This document shows, piece after piece, positions 57,613-64,000 of a DNA stretch of 64,000 nucleotides. The translations under genes and the position numbers were made by a program. The notes beneath the pieces were generated by a model. The model was not told where the DNA came from. It did not search any database and was given only the letters and a program-made list of their open reading frames with translations. The stretch lies in contig JACDOX010000161.1 of assembly GCA_014549065.1 (NCBI GenBank), positions 826,198 to 890,197 of the forward strand, written 5' to 3'. Source of the stretch: Cardinalis cardinalis. Its lineage: Eukaryota > Chordata > Aves > Passeriformes > Cardinalidae. Numbering within the stretch: the first letter of the stretch is position 1; every line of letters begins with the position of its first letter.

Positions 57613-60600
57613 TAATTTCAGGGTTTCTTGCACCTTCTTAATTACCCGTCATCTGTATTTTCTTCCCTCATTTGTAATACATTTTGACTTCCTACCATTA
57701 TCCTTGTATTCAGATTAAGCATCAGTTCTCATCTACTACCAAGCAACCTGCCAGTTTCTGTTTTCCTTCCAGACAAAATACTGATACTTCTCCTTCCTCA
57801 CACATCATAAAAAAAATTCTAATCAAAATACTACACCCTTACCCACTGAGGCTAATAGAACTGAGTATTTTCACAATCTGTTTTTCACAAGAAATTTGTT
57901 TTTTCCACTAAAAAATCAACACTAATTTCCTCTTCAAAACCAGCAATAGTTCTCCTCCAACTGAAAATCAGTTTGCCAACCCCAAAAAGATAATCTCAAT
58001 ATAGCTTAGCCCAGCTTGCAAATCTAATCATATTTAAGGTGCTGTAAAGTGATTTTTGGTTATCTTATTTTTTTCCCATTTTCTCTCCAGAGGCACTCAA
58101 AACTTGACTGGGGAGTTGCCTATAGTAAATCTGAGGACAACAGATCCAGAAAGACAAAAGGTTGTTTCAGCAAACAACCTTTCAGTAAACTGAAAGACAA
58201 AATACTTGGCTAGATGTGGGCCATGAAGTTAGATTCCAAGTAGGTCAGACATTGACCACTGTCAAGATCAGAAAGCCTTAAAACCTACTTGATTCAGAGC
58301 AAAACAGCTAATGGCTGTTTTATTAATGCAATCAGATGAAGAAATGTAAGAAAGCAACAAAACCTCAACAGGAGAGATGTGGCTGAACATGAGAGAAAAG
58401 TTCTGAAAAAAAGAGTAAAGAGACAGTAAGAGAGAGGCCTCTGGAAGGATGATGAGACAAAGCTGTTTACATTCTTACTCTCTCCTTACTTTAAGCCCAT
58501 ACTATTTCCAGAATCCTATTGAGTTCCTGCTTCTGCCTGTAAATTCACCTCATGCTCCACTACTCTGAGAAAGAAATGCAGAAGTATTTTTACTGTTGTG
58601 ATAAAAGAGGAAAATTCCTTTTCTTACAACACTAGAAATATAACCATTTAGAAACAGTAAGGTTATATTATGCTTATGACATTATATATATATTTTATAA
58701 TATATATTCTACTATATCCCAATGTCTTTGACTAAGACCGTCTTATTTCTAAGTTCAAAATAGTTATCTTATGTGTGGTGCAGTATCATTCATATTAGAA
58801 AGCTCAAATTAACAATTTAAACAAACATTTTTTTCCTACCACTTGCTGGGTAAGCTTACCAAATGAGTCTACACGCCTGTTTAATCTTGTTGCTTCATCA
58901 TGCATGTTTTTGCCACGAAGGCTTCAATACTTTCTTCCCTTAGTTTCTCTTTTTTTCTCCTATCAATGTCATCAGTGACAATGACTTACCACCTTAATTC
59001 CCTAACACCAAAAGGACGTACAGCAGTTCTGTTTGCTCAGTTTCTTCCTCTAAAGGCTTAGTAAGTAACTGGAAATTATGTCTAGATAAGAAAGATACTG
59101 TACCAAACAACAGGTAAGTATTCTAGAATTACTGTAATGTATTATAAAGAACAGTTCAATGAGAAATTAGATTTTTTTTCTTAACCAGAAGTAAGCAAAA
59201 TATTGTTTCAACCAATAATACCATAGTGATAATTCCTGCATGTTTACTGTCTCTGAAAATATACCTCTGCCTAATAGGGGAAATAATTAAGATGTTATTT
59301 TCCTTTACAACNGAATTTCTTAAAATTTCTTCTTTCCCCTTAATATTTCATAATAAAGAAAGCAGCCTAATAATTTATGTCATTATAATAAGAAAAGCAT
59401 CAGGAACATGAACTTTAAAAAGCAATAGAAACAAAAAGAAGTGGAAACAAGGCAAGTACTCTAATATTATGTATATACTTAGCTCCTCAAGTACAAGAGC
59501 AAACCTCATTAAGAAAAGGAAGAATTTTAGGCACAAATAATATCATTAGTACAAGCTCTTATTAAACAAATTTAGAGGTCATTAAATGACGCAAAAAAAT
59601 GGCACACGGATCCACAATATATTTATGTTTCTTAAGGCAAGAAACCTGCATTCCACAATTAACTTTATTAGTATGCAATCAGATCACAGAGAAACTGTTA
59701 AGAAAGGCAAATATTAAAACTTATAAACTTGTACTCAGGAATCCAGTTTGATCAAAGAACCAAACTGCACTGGCACACCCTTGTAACCAGTTCCAGAAGA
59801 CATTTATTCCAGCAAAACAGAACGCTTTGGTATCAACAGGTTGAAGTTTAATGACCTGACAAAAACAAAAGACTGTAACACTCCAAAAGTTCCAGCTGGT
59901 TTAACAGTCCATGAATCTTAGAGACTCAAAGATAAAATTAAAAGAAAACAAACAAAAAACAAACAAACAAACAAAAAACACCCAAAACCTCCCAAAATAC
60001 AAATACATGTGTTCTATTCATGTAATATATAATTAAGTGCTCAGCAATCTAATGGCCAGACAAATTAATTTATTCAAATTCAAAATATCTTCTTTAAGCT
60101 ATGACTGAAATTAAAGAGAACATTTAATATAAACCATTCACGTAGCACGTTTACTTTTTAAACTGTTGTTCCATGTGTTTTATCACTCAAGGAGCCAAAC
60201 AGTTCTCTGCACTAATGTTTCTAATTAAACAAGACATATTATGGTGCATTTTTATGTAAGAAGAGACGGAATTTAAATGAGTTCAATCTAGACTTTGAAT
60301 TTCAATTAATTAAATTATGCCAAAGAGCACATTGGCTACAGTTTTCAACTACAGTAATTTTTAACTTACTGTTTGCACACTGCATTTCTAAAATTGAAAT
60401 GTAACAAAAAATTAGGAAACTGTCAAAAAACTACAGTTGACATTATTAAATACAATACTTACAATGAAAAGTTACATAACAAAGTAAATTTATACAAAAT
60501 ATACTACATTTTTCAAACTATGCAGTTCAATAAAGAATGAATGCTCAGTCAATTACATGAGCTGAACAGCCTGCTTCTGGTCACAGTATCCTCCAAGGAT

Positions 60601-60809
60601 TTAAACCAATCATCGTTCATCATCCCATGGTTATTTTTACAAAAACTGGGGGAAGAATGTATTCCCAGTTTGGTTGTTGGAAAGTCTCTGGCCACCTACT
60701 GTACTGGCCTTTATTTACGATTTCGTCAGTGTTCAGATCTTAGCTGAACTTAAAAATCTGAATCTAGGTCTTATTCCACTGCCCTAACATAGAAAAAAAA
60801 ACACTGGCA
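57613..60809 (-). other. Non-coding stretch
   Basis: 3.2 kb, AT-rich, one N at 59312, a TA-rich patch near 58680-58715 and a CAAA/A-rich tract at 59946-59979. No gene seen. Confidence 0.6.
59946..59979. repeat. (CAAA)n-type simple repeat
   Basis: AAAC/CAAA units with A-run interruptions. Confidence 0.85.
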
Positions 60810-61235
60810 AATGGGAACAGTTCACAGCAGAGGCCACCAACACTGCCGGAGGCTGTAGCAGGACAGACTAGGAAGTAGGGTCTATTCCACCTGGATGAGA
60901 CTGGGGGAGCCTAACAGCAGACCCCAGTACCAACATGGAAATTATTCAGAAGATGGAGCCAAAGCTCTTGTCCTCCATCCATAGGACAAGAGACAACAGG
61001 AGCAAGTTGAAACACAAAATGTTCAGAGAGGAAATAAAGAGAATGTTTGGCATCCAGATGATGGCCCAGTGGTCGACACGTTATCTCCATCCTTGGAGAT
61101 TTTTATGACCTTCCTGGATACAGCTTTTGTACCTGTTTTTTTTCGTACCAGCTTTTTCTACTTTATGCAGAACTTTGAAACAGAAACCAACTGAGGTCCG
61201 ACTCAACTAAATTATTCTATGGTTCTATACAATAT
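60810..61235 (+). mobile_element. CR1 LINE fragment with 3' end
   Basis: Plus-orientation CR1: CATGGAAATTATTCAGAAGA, TAGGACAAGAGACAACAGGA, GCAAGTTGAAACACAAAATG, TTATCTCCATCCTTGGAG, ACTGAGGTCCGACTCAACTA and the terminal ATTATTCTATGGTTCTAT. The middle carries a small insertion of T-rich sequence near 61130. Confidence 0.9.
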
Positions 61236-62160
61236 CTGTTTTTAACTAAAAGTTACAACATTTGACTAAATTTAGGCTTTAGCAGAATTGTAACTATAAC
61301 CTCCAAACAGTTTTCTTTAAAACTAACAACAATTTAAAGAAATCCTTTTCATATATATTAGCTGCTTGTCCACTGAAAATCAGGGATGATACACTCTTGT
61401 TTTCATTCTGCGCATCCCCTGAGCATGAAAGGGGACCATCACTTTTCCTGCCTTCACGGGTATTTAACCCATTAACTACATGATAAAGGGCACTCAAGAT
61501 GACTTCCCTTTAGGAATTCTCACTTAGACACACTTAAGCTATGTTACATCAACTCAAAATAATACTGAGTTTTCTACCCAAGACGTATTACAGATGTCGG
61601 AGAGAGAGCAAAATAGTTTGACACAATAGGACAAAGCACCAGGTGCCCTATATGCTGCTCAAAACTAATGCTTTTTCAGTATTTGCAGAAATGGTTTCAA
61701 AAAACTTAAAAATAAAGCTGCTCAAAAGCCTTCCATTGAATTTGGTTGAACAGTCCATAAGACTAATGCAAGGATAAGAAACCAGACAGTCAATGCCTTC
61801 TAGCATATTATGGCATGCAGATAATGGCTGTAATATCTAGTCGGGACAAACCTCAAATATCCTTCTAAAAAGTCTGACTAAAAAATATTATTTCACCATC
61901 CTGCATAGTCATAACAACTGCACAACCACATCACAGCATAACAAACTACAAGAAGAGACATCATGTATTATCAACCTACCAAAGAATTTTTACATCAGCT
62001 TCAAGAGTTTGAAAAAATTATGCGCCAAAACTCACCAAATAACCATAAAAATTGCCAAATACTATAATCTCTTTCAAAAAACAAAGTAAAAACATTTTTG
62101 CATTCCAAAGTGAATTTAAAATTCAGCTTTGTGGGTTCACTGGACAGAAATATTGATAAG
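61236..62160 (-). other. Non-coding stretch
   Basis: 0.9 kb, AT-rich. Nothing recognised. Confidence 0.65.
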
Positions 62161-62590
62161 TGTTATAATTTAGGAATGGTATTCCCAATTTGGTACTCCC
62201 ACTAAAAAGAAACCCTGGCTGCTCCCTCCATGTCCCCATGTCAGTGAAAAAAACAAAAGGCAGAGATTAAAGGTTGATGTAAGAACAATTTACTGGAAAC
62301 AGCAATGAGATAAGAAAATGGACAGTAACAACAACAGTATTAATAACAAAAGTGTACAAAAGAAGGTGATTTACATGCAAAACACCCCCCAAAGGCCCCA
62401 GGTTCACTCTTCCTGCCACACTTCTTGACCTGGTGCCACACCCTTCTTTCCAGAAGTGAGATCACCCTACTTCCAACAGGATGAAGTGCATGGTACAGAA
62501 TAACAACCTAGACACTGCCACATGGGCCCAGGCTCTACCCCCCAGAGCTACTGCAGAAAAATTAACTCTGTCTTGGCTGAAACCAGGACA
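62161..62590 (+). mobile_element. Solo LTR (avian ERV) with perfect 5-bp target-site duplication
   Basis: 430 bp from TGTTATAATTTAGGAATGG to CTGAAACCAGGACA, so TG..CA ends. ATAAG flanks both sides (62156-62160 and 62591-62595), marking the insertion site and both borders exactly. Internal motifs GTAAGAACAATTTACTGG and GGAAACAGCAATGAGATAAG are shared with the broken copy at 48033. A 5-bp duplication favours the ERVL-like class among bird ERVs (inference). No viral genes remain. Confidence 0.9.
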
Positions 62591-64000
62591 ATAAGATAGC
62601 AATCTCAGCAAGTGGCAGAGCTCTTTGGAAAGAAACCTGGAAAAAATTCCAAAGCCCAAGAAAATTATCGCACAGCTTAAGAGTGCTGCAGTCTAAAGAT
62701 ATCCTTCTAAACACTGCTAATACATGTGCACCACGTTGGGTAGCAAAGGCCATGAGAAACTTTCAGTGTCCTGCATGGTTTAAACTGCTGTGGCTTCCAA
62801 CTGCTGAAATATGAACAAGTTCAGGTACATCTATGTGTGTTACAATCACATATGCAACTACATTTTAAACCTAGCTTCAAATTCATTTGTTTCTGAGTGA
62901 CTCTGGTGTAATCTCATTACACCTCAGCCAAATAAATCCTCTGGCTTATTTATTTTCCACTTTGATGTACACCTATTTCATCACACTGGTTTTAGGCCAA
63001 TGTGTAACAATGAAAAGTGAAGACTCCAGTTCATTTCCACACCCACTTTGCACAGTGCCTGCACATTTTACTAAGTTTTGCATTCTTGCTATCACAAACT
63101 TAAGTATAACATGCTTATCTCCAGCTTCTGCAAGCATGCTTATGAAATACTCACTGAAATTCATGTCCTTCCTCCTTGCATTGTCCAAAACATGGTTTTA
63201 GTGGGCTAGTCTCCAATTTTAGGGAAGAGAAGATACATAGGAATAGAATGCCCTAATGTTAGCCAACTACCTTGAAATCACCATTAACTGAAGAAATCAG
63301 GTTAGGAGAAAAGCAGCCAGAAGTACATTTTCACAAGCTCCCTGACAGAGAGCATAGTTACAAAGGTTTATGAAGACCCAGGTATGCAGCAATTAAAAGA
63401 TAACTGTGCACCTATTTACACAGTTGTTAGAGTAGTTCCAAAGTCTGTCTTTTGGGAGCCAGCTGTTGGATTGACACAAGCTTTACTGCCCACAGCTGAG
63501 GATCTGGGTCTTGTGCAATCCAGTGCCCTCCAATTCCACTGGGAACCCAACATTTCTTTTGTAGCTCAGTCCATCTTTGGGGTTATCCAGGATGCGATTA
63601 CACAACATTTTCTCTGACACTGCAAGCCCGCTTAAGAAGTTATCCTGTCCGCTCCCTTTCCCTCATGCCACTTGTTCCAAATGAGACCAAAAAAATTAAT
63701 TTTAACTTAGGTTACTTGTGATACAGTTTACAGCACAGACCTATAAAAAACTGTTGTGTTTACACAACCGAGGAAGCAGCAGATTCCAGTGTTTGTGAGA
63801 GGCTAAGGAAAGAAAAGTCTTGAGAACAAAGCTTAAGAGAACAGTTAATATACATGATAAAACTACAACTCCACCTTACTCATTTTTGTGACTTCATGGA
63901 TTATAATTCTCTCTCTATAGTTTATAAACCCCTCTTTCATTAGGAATTAATGTTTGTTTTCCAACATTAATTGTCCTCAAATGGTCTTGCATTAGTCTTC
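62591..64000 (-). other. Non-coding stretch to window end
   Basis: 1.4 kb, mixed composition, no CpG cluster. Open frames at 62887-63201 and 63384-63617 (plus) have no recognisable domains. No JAK2 exon 1 or 2 and no neighbouring gene could be identified here. Confidence 0.6.

Noticed and set aside
1..64000. CRISPR arrays, bacterial operons or phage genes
   Set aside because: Intron-exon structure, CR1 repeats and splice signals make this vertebrate DNA; no regularly spaced repeats were seen.

Overview
The window is vertebrate genomic DNA, almost certainly from a bird and probably a songbird (Passeriformes). It holds one recognisable protein-coding gene, JAK2 (Janus tyrosine kinase 2), on the minus strand. 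The evidence for a bird is CR1 LINE fragments as the dominant repeat, avian-type endogenous retrovirus LTRs, AT-rich introns and a tRNA-Ile-derived SINE with a CR1-like tail, a type I associate with passerines. In chicken JAK2 is Z-linked; the sequence alone cannot place this contig on a chromosome.

Positions 597-25685 (minus strand) carry 15 coding exons. I number them 3-17 by the mammalian convention, in which the start codon lies in exon 3. Every junction has a GT donor and an AG acceptor, and the phases chain without a break. They give 2277 nt, or 759 codons: start Met, FERM domain (about residues 35-378), SH2 domain (about 399-480), the SH2-JH2 linker, and most of the JH2 pseudokinase. 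The rest of JH2 and the whole JH1 tyrosine kinase lie beyond the left edge. Residue numbers here are two lower than human, because the start corresponds to the second Met of human JAK2. Human V617 is therefore V615 here, and it is valine (GTT). I see no frameshift or stop, so the gene looks intact as far as it is visible.

Positions 25717-64000 are upstream of the first coding exon. I read them as the long intron before exon 3. No exon 1 or 2, CpG island or neighbouring gene could be recognised. The stretch contains CR1 fragments (26.6, 45.2, 48.3, 48.9, 51.5 and 60.8 kb), LTRs (42.3, 48.0 and 62.2 kb), the tRNA-Ile SINE (57.5 kb) and simple repeats. CR1 and LTR copies also sit in introns 6, 8 and 11.

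I found no new gene system. The points most worth a second look are a two-codon upstream ORF beside a tandem acceptor at exon 3, three weak splice donors (exons 8, 10 and 13) with an open readthrough frame after exon 8, a Ser-to-Phe change built across the exon 9/10 junction, a solo LTR with perfect 5-bp target duplications, a related broken LTR with a duplicated 5' end fused to CR1, and the SINE.
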